DNA of 64,000 nt from an uncultured Collinsella sp. (GTDB taxonomy: Bacteria; Actinomycetota; Coriobacteriia; Coriobacteriales; Coriobacteriaceae): the NCBI GenBank assembly GCA_900544865.1, contig UQXA01000001.1, positions 1 through 64,000 on the forward strand, read 5' to 3'. The number at the start of each line of letters is the position of its first letter. Positions within the stretch are counted from its first letter, which is position 1. A model generated the notes under the pieces. That model did no database searches and was not told where the DNA came from. It saw only the letters and a program-made list of their open reading frames with translations. The position numbers and the translations under genes were made by a program. This document shows, one piece after another, positions 22,748 to 33,315 of this stretch.

Positions 22748-24817
22748 ATGTCTTCCCAGATGACGGTCATCATCGCCGGTATCGTGCTGGTCGTGGCCAT
22801 TGTGGTCGCGCTGGTCATCATGCGCCGCGGCGATTCCCGTTTTACCTACGATACGCAGCATGGAACGGCCCCGCGCGCCACCGAGGGCGAGGGCAATACC
22901 GCCGCGACCGCCTTCAAGGGTCGCTTCTCCATCCTCACCACCGGCGTGGGTACGATGTTTGCCGCGCTTGCCGTCAAGCTGTGGGGTATGCAGATGGTCT
23001 CGTCGGGCTACTACGACAAGCAGGCTAAGAGCAACCAGACCCGTACTGTCACCACGCCGGCTGTGCGCGGACGAATCCTTGATCGCAATGGCGTGGCACT
23101 TGTGCAAAACCGTCCCTCGCTTGCCGTCGTCGCTTATCGCGACCTGGCCGATGACACCGTGCTGGTGCACCATCTTGCCAATGTGCTCGGTATGCCCTAT
23201 GTTGCGGTGCTGCGCAATATCCAGGACAATTCCGAGGGCGCTCAGAGCCTGCATACCATCGCGACGGACGTGCGCCGCTCCACGGTTGCCTATATCAAGG
23301 AGCATGCCGGTGAGTTCCCGGGCGTGAAGATTGCCGAGCGCACCGAGCGCCAGTACCCGTACGGCGAGACGGCCTGTCACATTTTGGGCTACACCGGTAC
23401 CATCACCTCCGAACAGCTCGAGGCGCAGAATAAGAAGGCTTCGGGCGATAACGATAGCGCCGCCGGTCAGATTACGTACCAGTCGGGCGATATCGTGGGC
23501 CAGGCGGGCGTCGAGAGCTACTACGAAAACCTGCTGCAGGGTATTCGCGGCGAGCAGACGGTGAAGGTCGATGCCTCGGGCAACGTGACCGGGCAGGCCG
23601 GCGCCGTGCCCGCCAAGGCCGGCTCCGATATTAAGCTCACGCTTGACCTTAAGATCCAACAGGCCTGTGAGACGGCGCTTGCGGGTGCTATCGAGCTTGC
23701 CAAGAACACGGGCCACAGTAATGCCGGCAACGGCGCTGTGGTGTGTCTCGATCCCAACAATGGCGAGATTTTGGGCATGGCAAGTGAGCCCAAGTTTGAT
23801 CCGTCCGTGTTTATCGGTGGTGTCTCCAACGACGTGTGGACCGAGCTCAACGATGATAAGGGCTCACATCCGCTGCTCAACCGCGCTATTAGCGGCCAGT
23901 ACATGTCGGCCTCGACCATTAAGCCGCTCTCGGCCTTGGCGGGCCTTGAGTTTGGAACCTACACTTCAACGCAGACAACCAACTGCACGGGCTATTGGAC
24001 GGGCCTGGGCAAGGCTTGGGGCAAGCGCTGCTGGCTGACGTCTGGCCACGGCATCATGACGCTGCAGTCGGGTATCGCCAATTCCTGCGACCCCGTCTTC
24101 TACGACATGGGCAAAGCGTTTTTCTACAACGACCAGCACCCCGAGGGTCTGCAGGAGGTCTTTCGCCGTTGGGGGCTGGGCAAGACCTGTGGCATTGACC
24201 TGCCAAGCGAGGGTGCCGGTCGCATTCCCGATGCCGAGTGGAAAGAGTCGTACTTCACCGATGCCTCTGCCGAAGACCGCAAATGGAATGCCGGCGATAT
24301 GACGAACATCGCCATCGGCCAGGGTGACATCCTGGTGACGCCGCTGCAGATGGCATGCGCCTACATGGGCCTTGCCAACGGTGGCAAACAGTACGTGCCT
24401 CACGTGTTTTTGTCTGCCGTGTCGCGCGATGGCGATGGCGATGCCTATAGGTACAACGGTAAGGGTAAGAAGAAGCGCCTGGAGGCCAAGATCAACAGCG
24501 ATTCGGATTTGGCTCTTGTTCGCAACGGCATGCACGACGTGATCTACACGGCCTCGACATCGCTGGCCGCCCATTTTAGCAGCCTGACGCCGCAGGTTTA
24601 CGGCAAGTCGGGCACGGGCGAGAAAAGCGGTGAGGACGAATACGCATGGTTTTGCGCCTATGCACCGGCCGATGATCCCAAGTATGTCATCGCGACTGTC
24701 CTGGAGCAGGGCGGCGGCGGCTCAGATACCGCGATGCATGTCGTGCGCGACGTGCTCGGCGTGATTTATGACGAGCCCGATACCTCATCGGCTACGGGCG
24801 ATTCTTCGGTTCGATAG
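22748..24817 (+). CDS. mrdA: Penicillin-binding protein 2 (elongasome transpeptidase)
   Basis: The 689-aa class B PBP cross-links peptidoglycan during elongation. It has an N-terminal membrane helix, a second hydrophobic stretch near residues 60-80, and the dimerisation domain with VRGRILDRNGVALVQN. The transpeptidase motifs are SASTIKPLSAL (active-site Ser in STIK), IANSCDPVF in the SxN position, and YGKSGTGEKSG (KSGT). Two hydrophobic segments at the N-terminus are slightly unusual; the first may be an extra anchor. It pairs with the RodA downstream (9-base gap). Confidence 0.94.
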   Translation: MSSQMTVIIAGIVLVVAIVVALVIMRRGDSRFTYDTQHGTAPRATEGEGNTAATAFKGRFSILTTGVGTMFAALAVKLWGMQMVSSGYYDKQAKSNQTRTVTTPAVRGRILDRNGVALVQNRPSLAVVAYRDLADDTVLVHHLANVLGMPYVAVLRNIQDNSEGAQSLHTIATDVRRSTVAYIKEHAGEFPGVKIAERTERQYPYGETACHILGYTGTITSEQLEAQNKKASGDNDSAAGQITYQSGDIVGQAGVESYYENLLQGIRGEQTVKVDASGNVTGQAGAVPAKAGSDIKLTLDLKIQQACETALAGAIELAKNTGHSNAGNGAVVCLDPNNGEILGMASEPKFDPSVFIGGVSNDVWTELNDDKGSHPLLNRAISGQYMSASTIKPLSALAGLEFGTYTSTQTTNCTGYWTGLGKAWGKRCWLTSGHGIMTLQSGIANSCDPVFYDMGKAFFYNDQHPEGLQEVFRRWGLGKTCGIDLPSEGAGRIPDAEWKESYFTDASAEDRKWNAGDMTNIAIGQGDILVTPLQMACAYMGLANGGKQYVPHVFLSAVSRDGDGDAYRYNGKGKKKRLEAKINSDSDLALVRNGMHDVIYTASTSLAAHFSSLTPQVYGKSGTGEKSGEDEYAWFCAYAPADDPKYVIATVLEQGGGGSDTAMHVVRDVLGVIYDEPDTSSATGDSSVR

Positions 24818-24826
24818 GAGGTTGCG

Positions 24827-26053
24827 ATGGATTTTTCGCCGGCGGACCTGTTCCGCTCAACCAAGACCGGCTCCCGCAGCAGCCTGGATCGCGTTAACAA
24901 GCAGCTCTCGGCCTCGCGCGGCACGTTTCGCCAGAAGGTACACATCGGTGTGCTGCTAGCTACCGTCGCACTCGTTGCCTATGGCGCCATCATCATTTGG
25001 TCGGCCTCGCAGTTTAAGGCCGATGCCTCGTTCTCACGCCATCTGCTGGGAATCGGTATCGGGGCGGTGCTGGCAGTGCTGGTCTGGCGTACCGACCTGC
25101 GCGGTATTTCCAATTTCTCGACGGCGTTGCTCGTCATCGACCTGATCGTGATCTTCTCGCCCAAGATTCCGGGCCTGTCCTATACGGGCGGTCTGGGCAT
25201 GACGGGCTGGATCAAGATTCCCGGTATCGGCCTGACTTTCCAGCCGGTTGAGCTTGCCAAGCTCATCACCATCTTCTTTATCGCCACGCTCGGCTCGCAA
25301 TACAACGGCCGCATCGATACCGTTCGCGACTACGTCAAGCTCTGCGGCATGCTGTCCATCCCGTTTTTGGCCGTCGTCGCCATGGGTGACCTGGGCTCGG
25401 GCCTGGTCGTGCTGGTCTCGGGTGCTATCGTCATCTGCATGAGCGGCGCACGCCGTGAATGGGTGCTGTCGACCTTGGCCCTGCTGGTTGGTTTGATTGC
25501 ACTCATCCTGGCGCTTGACTCGGTCTTTGATTCGCTCCTTGGCCACGACGTGCTTATCAAGCAGTATCAGATGAACCGTCTGACAGTCTTCATCGACCCC
25601 GACAAAGCCGATTCGGATAATGCCTACAACCTGCAGCAGTCGCTCATTGCCGTCGGGTCGGGTGGCTTCTTTGGTAAGGGCCTGGGCCACGCGACGCAGT
25701 CGGTCGGTGGCTTTCTACCCGAGTTTCACACCGACTTCGTCTTCGCCTTCCTGTCCGAGACCTTTGGCTTTTGCGGCTCCTTTTTGCTCCTGTGTCTCTA
25801 CGTGCTGTTGATCTTCTCGACAATTCGCGTTGCCTTTAAGTGCGAGTCGCTGTTCTTGCGCTTATCGTGCGTGGGTATCGTCGGCATGTGGGCGTTCCAG
25901 ACCTTCGAGAACATCGGCATGTGCATTGGCATGATGCCGATTACCGGTATTCCGCTACCGTTTATTAGCTTCGGTTCGTCGTCGATGATGATTCAGTTGC
26001 TGACGGTGGGTATCGTACAATCCATATGGCGGCATCGTTCGGGCGCCGCGTAA
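24827..26053 (+). CDS. rodA: Peptidoglycan glycosyltransferase RodA (SEDS family)
   Basis: The 408-aa polytopic membrane protein has SEDS motifs: GMTGWIKIPGIGLTFQPVELAKL, DLGSGLVVLVSGAIVI, QQSLIAVGSGGFFGKGLG and GIPLPFISFGSSSMMIQ at the end. It polymerises lipid II as partner of PBP2. The roughly 40-residue N-terminal cytoplasmic extension rich in Ser/Lys is longer than in E. coli RodA. An FtsW assignment is less likely because the gene follows mrdA in an mre cluster. Confidence 0.94.
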   Translation: MDFSPADLFRSTKTGSRSSLDRVNKQLSASRGTFRQKVHIGVLLATVALVAYGAIIIWSASQFKADASFSRHLLGIGIGAVLAVLVWRTDLRGISNFSTALLVIDLIVIFSPKIPGLSYTGGLGMTGWIKIPGIGLTFQPVELAKLITIFFIATLGSQYNGRIDTVRDYVKLCGMLSIPFLAVVAMGDLGSGLVVLVSGAIVICMSGARREWVLSTLALLVGLIALILALDSVFDSLLGHDVLIKQYQMNRLTVFIDPDKADSDNAYNLQQSLIAVGSGGFFGKGLGHATQSVGGFLPEFHTDFVFAFLSETFGFCGSFLLLCLYVLLIFSTIRVAFKCESLFLRLSCVGIVGMWAFQTFENIGMCIGMMPITGIPLPFISFGSSSMMIQLLTVGIVQSIWRHRSGAA

Positions 26054-26071
26054 CCGCTGGAGGGGTTTGTC

Positions 26072-27001
26072 ATGAAGATTCCCGTAGATAAGTTGACCAG
26101 TGCTTTTAAGATGGGCGCGTCTGTTAAGAAGGATTCCGATACACCGGTGCGTGTCTCGGTTTACCTTGATTCGACTGCGTCTCGCTTTTTGGTCGAGACG
26201 GTGCGCGATGCCTTTGTGCCGCAGACGACTTCGGGCATTGTGCGTGTTGATCGCCTGGGGGAGGACCGTATCGTTCCCAAAGCCGATACCGACGTGGTGT
26301 TGGTCCTCTCGTGCGGATCCGACCGCCTGGAGAGTGCTGTGCAGGAACTCGTGATTGCCGGCGCGCCCGTGTGCGTGCTTGCCGAGTCCGCCGTCGAGGT
26401 ACCGTTCGTTGAGGAATCTACGCCCATGCTCGGCGTGGTGGCGGCGACCGATAAGACCTATCTGCTCGAGACGCTTGCCCGCTGGATCCTCGATCGTACG
26501 GACAAGGAGACGGCTTTTGCCGCCAACTTTGCCTTTATGCGCATCGCGGCGGCAAATCGCATCATTACCTCGTGCGCGCTCACCAACATGGCGACGGGCG
26601 CCCTGGTGTTTTTGCCGGGTGCCGACTATCCCGTGATGGCGCTGGCGCAGGTGGGCATGCTCTTTGAGCTGGCGGCCATCTTTGGGCGCCGCATAAAGCC
26701 CGAGCGCGGCTACGAGGTCGCGGGCGTGCTCGCCGGCGGTCTGGTGATTCGCGCCGTCACCCGCGCATTGGTGAAGCAGACGCCGCACATCGGCTTTGCT
26801 GTTAAGGCGCTCACTGCTGCCGCGGGCACCTATGGCATGGGCCGTGCGCTCGTTTCGCTCTACGAGCGCGATGTCGACTACAGCCGCGCCAACGAGGTAG
26901 TCACTGCCACGTTCTCCCGCGTTCGCGATCTGGTGACCACGGTCGCGGGCGCTACCCGTCCTATGGCGTCCTACCAAGATGCATCTGATCTCGCTGCTTA
27001 G
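26072..27001 (+). CDS. DUF697-domain protein linked to the cell-shape operon
   Basis: The 309-aa protein has an N-terminal alpha/beta part (about 1-130; VRVSVYLDSTASRFLVETVRDAF, DVVLVLSCGSD). A hydrophobic C-terminal part contains ALTNMATGALVFLPGADYPVMALAQVGML. That P-GAD-P pattern followed by two glycine-rich helices is characteristic of DUF697/YcjF proteins, which often accompany or fuse to GTPases; no GTPase motif is present here. The gene sits 18 bases after rodA and 9 before the radical SAM gene, so it is probably co-transcribed with them. Its function is unknown. Confidence 0.75.
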   Translation: MKIPVDKLTSAFKMGASVKKDSDTPVRVSVYLDSTASRFLVETVRDAFVPQTTSGIVRVDRLGEDRIVPKADTDVVLVLSCGSDRLESAVQELVIAGAPVCVLAESAVEVPFVEESTPMLGVVAATDKTYLLETLARWILDRTDKETAFAANFAFMRIAAANRIITSCALTNMATGALVFLPGADYPVMALAQVGMLFELAAIFGRRIKPERGYEVAGVLAGGLVIRAVTRALVKQTPHIGFAVKALTAAAGTYGMGRALVSLYERDVDYSRANEVVTATFSRVRDLVTTVAGATRPMASYQDASDLAA

Positions 27002-27010
27002 GGGTTTCTT

Positions 27011-28888
27011 TTGCGCGTTCCATACCAAGACTGTTTTCATCTGATCGAGCCGCTGCTCGCCAAGGTCGAGAAGCCGAGTCGCTATATCGACCACGAGTGG
27101 GGCACGCTCTCAAAGGCCGATGCCGACTATCGCTGCTGCATGATCTATCCGGACGTGTATGAGGTCGGTCTGCCCAACCAGGGCATCGCCATTCTCTACA
27201 ACATCCTTAATCAGGCCGAGGGCATTTCCTGCGAGCGCGGCTACGTGCCGTGGCCCGATATGGGCGATGCCATGCGCGAGGCGGGGATTCCGCTGCTGTC
27301 GCTCGAGGGCGCAGCGCCCGTGGCCTCGTTCGACATCGTCGGCATGCACGTGCCGCACGAGATGGCTGTGACAAACTTTCTCGAGGCACTCGATCTCGCC
27401 GGCATTCCGCTGTTGGCTGCCGACCGTACCGAGGATGATCCCATTATCATCGCCGGCGGTCCCTCGGTGTATAACCCTGAGCCGTATGCGGCCTTCTTCG
27501 ATGCCATCCTGATTGGCGAGGGCGAGGAGTCGCTGCTCGAGATCTGCCAGCTGCATCGCCGCTTGCGCGACGAGGGCGTCTCGCGCGCTCAGATTGTCGA
27601 GCAGCTCACGACGGTTGCTGGTACCTATGTGCCGTCCCTGTATGAGGTGCGCTATGACGAGCCCTGCTCGCCGCATGGCTACACCGTGCCGCGCGAAGGC
27701 AAGGACGTCCCGCCGGTAGTCTACAAGCGCGTCGTCGAGGACTTTGGTGCCACCAATCCGCTTTCTCAGTCGTGCGTGCCGTATGCGCAGCTCGTCCACG
27801 ATCGCCTGTCTATCGAGATCCTGCGTGGCTGCGCCCGCGGCTGCCGTTTTTGCCAGGCGGGCATGACGTATCGTCCGGTACGCGAGCGCTCGGCTGACCA
27901 GATCGTGTCCTCGGTGATCCAGGGCTTGGAAAAGACCGGTTATGACGAGGTGTCGCTGACCTCGCTTTCGACGACCGACCACTCCTGCATCCGCGACGTG
28001 CTCGGTAGGCTCAACCGCCGTCTGGAGGACACGGGCATTCGCGTGTCCATTCCGTCGCAGCGCTTGGATTCGTTTGGCGTTGATATGGCCGAGTCGGTCG
28101 CCGGCGAAAAGAAGGGCGGCCTGACGTTCGCGCCCGAGGCGGGCAGCCAGCGTATGCGCGACATCATCAACAAGAACGTGACCGAGGAGGACTTGGATCG
28201 CGCGGCCAAGGCAGCCTTCGAGGCCGGCTGGAACCGCATGAAGCTCTACTTTATGATGGGCCTTCCCGGCGAGCGCGACGAGGACATCGTGGCTATCGCT
28301 AACCTGGCCGATCATGTGCTGGAGCTCGGCCGCTCCGTGGTGCCCAAGGCGCGCCGCGGGTCCATCTCGGTGTCTATCTCGGTTTCGGTGTTCATCCCCA
28401 AGGCGGCAACACCCTTCCAGTGGTGCCCGCAGCTCGATTACGACGAGGTCAAGCGCCGCCAGAAGCTGCTCATCACGAGCGTGCGCAACCGCGCCGTTCG
28501 CGTACACTACCACGATGCGGAGACCTCGCTTATCGAGGCTGCGCTCTCCCGTGCCGGCCGCGATATGACGCCGGTCATCATCGATGCCTGGCGTGCGGGC
28601 TCGCGCTTCGACGCCTGGGTGGAGCACTTCTCGCTCGACAACTGGAAGGAGGCCGCCGCCAAAAACGGTATCGACCTCAACGAGCTGGTGCACCTGCCCT
28701 ACGAGCTGGACTGGCGTCTGCCCTGGGAGCACGTGAGCCCCGGCTGCACGCGCGGCTTCCTCGAGCGCGAATACCGCCGTTCGCTCGAGGGCGTCACGAC
28801 GCCCGATTGCACCCGCACGTCGTGCACCGGCTGCGGAATCTGTCCCATGCTCCACGCCAAGAACGTATTGATGGGTGATCGCGCATGA
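27011..28888 (+). CDS. TIGR03960-type radical SAM protein with B12-binding-like N-terminus
   Basis: The 625-aa protein has an N-terminal cobalamin-binding-like Rossmann region (residues about 35-200; YPDVYEVGLPNQGIAILYNILN, IIAGGPSVYNPEPYA). A radical SAM core follows, with the cluster motif RGCARGCRFCQAGMTYRP (three Cys, CxxxCxxC). A C-terminal Cys cluster, CTRTSCTGCGICPM, may bind another cluster. The family is widespread in Gram-positives and always sits beside a DUF2344 gene, often near rplU/rpmA/obg, as here. It is uncharacterised; tRNA or ribosome modification is an inference from context. It starts at TTG 27011. Confidence 0.88.
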   Translation: MRVPYQDCFHLIEPLLAKVEKPSRYIDHEWGTLSKADADYRCCMIYPDVYEVGLPNQGIAILYNILNQAEGISCERGYVPWPDMGDAMREAGIPLLSLEGAAPVASFDIVGMHVPHEMAVTNFLEALDLAGIPLLAADRTEDDPIIIAGGPSVYNPEPYAAFFDAILIGEGEESLLEICQLHRRLRDEGVSRAQIVEQLTTVAGTYVPSLYEVRYDEPCSPHGYTVPREGKDVPPVVYKRVVEDFGATNPLSQSCVPYAQLVHDRLSIEILRGCARGCRFCQAGMTYRPVRERSADQIVSSVIQGLEKTGYDEVSLTSLSTTDHSCIRDVLGRLNRRLEDTGIRVSIPSQRLDSFGVDMAESVAGEKKGGLTFAPEAGSQRMRDIINKNVTEEDLDRAAKAAFEAGWNRMKLYFMMGLPGERDEDIVAIANLADHVLELGRSVVPKARRGSISVSISVSVFIPKAATPFQWCPQLDYDEVKRRQKLLITSVRNRAVRVHYHDAETSLIEAALSRAGRDMTPVIIDAWRAGSRFDAWVEHFSLDNWKEAAAKNGIDLNELVHLPYELDWRLPWEHVSPGCTRGFLEREYRRSLEGVTTPDCTRTSCTGCGICPMLHAKNVLMGDRA

Positions 28889-29697
28889 GTGAGCGCCTGA
28901 CCGACAATTCCACGCTCTTTAGGTTGCGCGTTCGCTACGGCAAGCGTGATCGCCTTAAGTACCTGGGCCATCTGGAACTGATCCATACCATTGAGCGCAT
29001 CGTGCGCCGAGCGGGCCTGCCCTATGCCGTGACGCAGGGCTTCTCGCCGCATATGCGCGTGGGCTTTTCGTCGGCGCTGCCCGTGGGCACGTCGTCGACC
29101 TGCGAGTGGTATGACCTGTTTATGACTGAGTTTGTCGCGCTTGACGAGGCCTTTGAGCGCCTGGCCGCGGCGTCCCCGGACGATTTGGCGCCCATCGAGG
29201 CCGCTTATATCGACGTGCGCACGCCGGCGCTGACGGCTCAGCTTACGCGCCTGTCGTACCGCATCGACTTGCACCTTGACCCCGAAGCCCCCGTGAGCGC
29301 CGACGAGGTGCGCGCTGCGATCGACACGCTGCGCGCGGGTCATGGCATTGACTATGCGCGCGGCAAAAAGAGCAAGCGCTTAGACCTTGACCACACACTG
29401 GTGGGCTATGAGCTCACGGCGGGGGAGTGTGAGGACCATCTGGTGCTCATGCTCGACACCCATGCCGACAACGAGGGCTCCATGCGTCCGGAGATTTTGC
29501 TTTCTGCTGCTGATGTTTTGTTGCAGGGCTTGACCCCGGGCGTCGATGCACCTATTGTTTCCACCGGTATGCAAGACCTCGTGACCATCTGCTCCTACGA
29601 TGTCGAGCGTCAGAATCAAGCATGCGAGGACGACGAGGGCCGACTCGTCAGCCCCATACCTGTGCGAACTTGTGGATTTGCTCCACATACTCGTTGA
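28885..29697 (+). CDS. DUF2344 (TIGR03936) protein, partner of the radical SAM protein
   Basis: The 270-aa protein begins with FRLRVRYGKRDRLKYLGHLEL and has RRAGLPYAVTQGFSPHMRVGFSSALPVG, the TIGR03936 signature. It overlaps the radical SAM gene by four bases (ATGA). In many bacteria the two domains are fused into one polypeptide, so a physical complex is likely. Its function is unknown. Its stop codon overlaps the -35 box of the rplU promoter. Confidence 0.88.
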   Translation: MSERLTDNSTLFRLRVRYGKRDRLKYLGHLELIHTIERIVRRAGLPYAVTQGFSPHMRVGFSSALPVGTSSTCEWYDLFMTEFVALDEAFERLAAASPDDLAPIEAAYIDVRTPALTAQLTRLSYRIDLHLDPEAPVSADEVRAAIDTLRAGHGIDYARGKKSKRLDLDHTLVGYELTAGECEDHLVLMLDTHADNEGSMRPEILLSAADVLLQGLTPGVDAPIVSTGMQDLVTICSYDVERQNQACEDDEGRLVSPIPVRTCGFAPHTR

Positions 29698-29722
29698 CGG
29701 GGGTATTATCGCCTGCTACTAT
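29694..29722 (+). promoter_or_regulatory. Promoter of rplU-rpmA-obg
   Basis: TTGACG (29694-29699), a 17-base spacer and TACTAT (29717-29722) sit 42 bases before the rplU start. The -35 overlaps the TGA of the preceding gene. Confidence 0.7.
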
Positions 29723-29764
29723 ATTCGGCTGTTGCACTAACTGATGCATGAAGGGCAAGTAAAC

Positions 29765-30139
29765 ATGTACGCAATCGTTAACACGGGCGGCAAGCAGTAC
29801 AAGGTCGCCACCGACGATGTCATCACCGTCGAGAAGATCGAGGGCAATGAGGGCGACAAGGTCACCCTGCCGGTCATCTTCCTCAACGATGGCAAGAAGA
29901 TCGTCACCGATCCCGACAAGCTGGCCAAGGCCAAGGTTACCGCTCAGATCGTTGAGCAGTTCAAGGGCGAGAAGCAGCTGGTCTTCAAGTTCCACAAGCG
30001 TAAGCGCTATCGTCGTCTGAAGGGTCACCGTCAGCAGCTCACCAAGCTGAAGATCGTGAAGGTCCAGGCTACGTCCCGCGCCAAGAAGGCTGTCAAGGCA
30101 GAGGCCGAGGCTGTTGCCGAGGCTCCCGTCGCCGAGTAG
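29765..30139 (+). CDS. rplU: Large ribosomal subunit protein bL21
   Basis: The 124-aa protein starts MYAIVNTGGKQYKVATDDVI and has KFHKRKRYRRLKGHRQQLTKLKI, both diagnostic of bL21. A short Ala/Glu-rich C-terminal extension (about 20 residues) goes beyond the usual 102-105 aa. ATG 29765 is chosen over an upstream ATG at 29744 because the conserved sequence begins there. It is followed after 33 bases by rpmA. Confidence 0.98.
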   Translation: MYAIVNTGGKQYKVATDDVITVEKIEGNEGDKVTLPVIFLNDGKKIVTDPDKLAKAKVTAQIVEQFKGEKQLVFKFHKRKRYRRLKGHRQQLTKLKIVKVQATSRAKKAVKAEAEAVAEAPVAE

Positions 30140-30172
30140 ATTACACTCGTAACGAAAGAGTAGGTATACACA

Positions 30173-30430
30173 ATGGCACACAAAAAAGGACTCGGTTCCT
30201 CCCGTAATGGCCGTGACTCCCGCGGTCAGCGCCTTGGCACGAAGCGCTTCGCCGGCCAGACGGTAACCACGGGCACGATTCTCGTCCGTCAGCACGGCAC
30301 GCACATCCACCCGGGTGAGAACGTTGGCCGTGGCAAGGACGACACGCTGTTCGCGCTGGTCGACGGTACCGTTGAGTTCCACAAGGGTATCAAGCACAGG
30401 GTCAGCGTACGCCCGCTCGCGAACGCGTAA
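30173..30430 (+). CDS. rpmA: Large ribosomal subunit protein bL27
   Basis: The 85-aa protein is full length and begins [20 protein letters not shown]. The N-terminus starts directly at MAHKKG without the cleavable extension seen in Firmicutes. [23 protein letters not shown] is canonical. bL27 reaches the peptidyl-transferase centre. Confidence 0.98.
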   Translation: MAHKKGLGSSRNGRDSRGQRLGTKRFAGQTVTTGTILVRQHGTHIHPGENVGRGKDDTLFALVDGTVEFHKGIKHRVSVRPLANA

Positions 30431-30455
30431 TTCACCCTTCATAGAGCACATATGT

Positions 30456-30499
30456 GGGAGGCACTTGAGTTTTAGGATTCAAGGGTCTCCCTCTTTTTT
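30456..30499 (+). terminator. Attenuator or terminator between rpmA and obg
   Basis: GGGAG and an imperfect inner stem (CACTTGA with TTCAAGG) close on CTCCC and are followed by TCTTTTTTG. The obg ribosome site TAGGAGG comes directly after, so this may partly reduce read-through from the ribosomal protein genes. Confidence 0.65.
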
Positions 30500-30503
30500 G
30501 TAG

Positions 30504-31985
<1,482 letters not shown>

Positions 31986-31988
31986 GTC

Positions 31989-32666
31989 ATGTCGCTGCGC
32001 GGTGGAATTGGTCTGCCTGAGCTGCCTATCAGGGATGGTCGGGAGTTTCGGCTTGGCATTATGGGTGGCACCTTCGACCCGATTCATTACGGGCACTTGG
32101 TTACCGCCGAGCAGGCGCGCGAGTCGCTCGACTTGGACGCCGTGCTCTTTATGCCGGCCGGCTCTCCCGCCTTTAAGCTTGACAAACCGGTGACACCTGC
32201 CGAGGACCGTTATGCCATGACGGTCCTCGCCACTGCTGCGAATCCGGCTTTTTTGGCGAGCCGTTTCGAGATCGACCGTCCGGGCGTGACCTATACGGCC
32301 GATACGCTTCATGCCCTTCGCGACTTTTACCCGCCTCAGGTAAAGCTCTACTTTATTACGGGCGCTGACGCGATTATCGATATTGTGACCTGGCATGATG
32401 CCGACCGAATCGCTGAGCTTGCTACCTTTATTGCAGCGACGCGACCGGGCTTTGATATCGATACGGCGCGTGCCCGAATCAAAGAGTCGGGGCTGCCGTT
32501 CGACGTGCGCTATATTCAGATTCCGGCGCTGGCGATCAGCTCGACGAATATTCGTAAGCGAGTTGCCCGCGGTATGAGCGTGCGCTATCTTACGAGCGAG
32601 TCCGTGCTCGGCTATATTCGCAAACGCAGATTATATGCCGATTTGGGCCAAGAAGATTTTGAGTGA
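31989..32666 (+). CDS. nadD: Nicotinate-nucleotide adenylyltransferase
   Basis: The 225-aa enzyme makes deamido-NAD from NaMN and ATP. It has the nucleotidyltransferase motif GIMGGTFDPIHYGHLVTAEQ after a 22-residue N-terminal extension and ends with ISSTNIRKRVARG (the SSTxIR motif). It begins 3 bases after the obg stop and is followed by yqeK, the usual Gram-positive order. Confidence 0.96.
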   Translation: MSLRGGIGLPELPIRDGREFRLGIMGGTFDPIHYGHLVTAEQARESLDLDAVLFMPAGSPAFKLDKPVTPAEDRYAMTVLATAANPAFLASRFEIDRPGVTYTADTLHALRDFYPPQVKLYFITGADAIIDIVTWHDADRIAELATFIAATRPGFDIDTARARIKESGLPFDVRYIQIPALAISSTNIRKRVARGMSVRYLTSESVLGYIRKRRLYADLGQEDFE

Positions 32667-32678
32667 TGGGGGTCTACG

Positions 32679-33287
32679 TTGTCGGTAGAGGATCAGTTTG
32701 AGGGCGATGAGCGCGCGCTGCTCAAGCGCATTCAAGAGCTGCTCGATGTGCGTATGAAGGATAAACGCAAGCGCTATGTGCATTCGCTGGGTGTTGCCGA
32801 GACCGCGCTTCATCTGGCCGAGGTCTACGGCGTCGATCGCTTTGATGCCGCTGCCGCCGGTCTGATTCACGACTGGGATAAGGTGCTCTCCGATGACGAG
32901 CTCGTGGCTCGCGCGTTGCACTACGGCATCAAGGTTGCCGGCTCTCCTTCCGCCGCGACGCCACTTTTGCATGGCCCTGTTGCCGCCTATGAGCTTCCGC
33001 AGCTTTTTCCCGAGCTATCGCCGGCGGTCTTTCAGGCTGTCGACCGTCACACCGTGGGCGCCTGCGACATGACGCCGCTCGATATGGTGGTCTTTGTGGC
33101 CGATGCCATCGAGCCCAACCGCCATGGTGATTATGCCCACGCGCTGCGCAAGATGGTGGGGGAGTCCTCGCTTGACGAGTTGTTCTTCTCCTGTTTTGCG
33201 CAGGGTCTGGTCTACGTGATCCAGTCCGGGCGCTATCTTTATCCCACGGCTATTACGATTTACAACCATTACGCCCAGCTGCGCTAG
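32679..33287 (+). CDS. yqeK: HD-domain protein YqeK (Ap4A hydrolase family)
   Basis: The 202-aa protein has the HD metal-binding residues in KRYVHSLGVAETALHLAEVYG, GLIHDWDK and HTVGACDMTPLDMVVFVADAIEP. YqeK proteins hydrolyse diadenosine tetraphosphate symmetrically and are nearly always between nadD and rsfS, as here. TTG 32679 is the start, with ATGGGGG upstream. Confidence 0.92.
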   Translation: MSVEDQFEGDERALLKRIQELLDVRMKDKRKRYVHSLGVAETALHLAEVYGVDRFDAAAAGLIHDWDKVLSDDELVARALHYGIKVAGSPSAATPLLHGPVAAYELPQLFPELSPAVFQAVDRHTVGACDMTPLDMVVFVADAIEPNRHGDYAHALRKMVGESSLDELFFSCFAQGLVYVIQSGRYLYPTAITIYNHYAQLR

Positions 33288-33315
33288 CTCGGGTGTGTCT
33301 AGAAAGAGGTATTCC

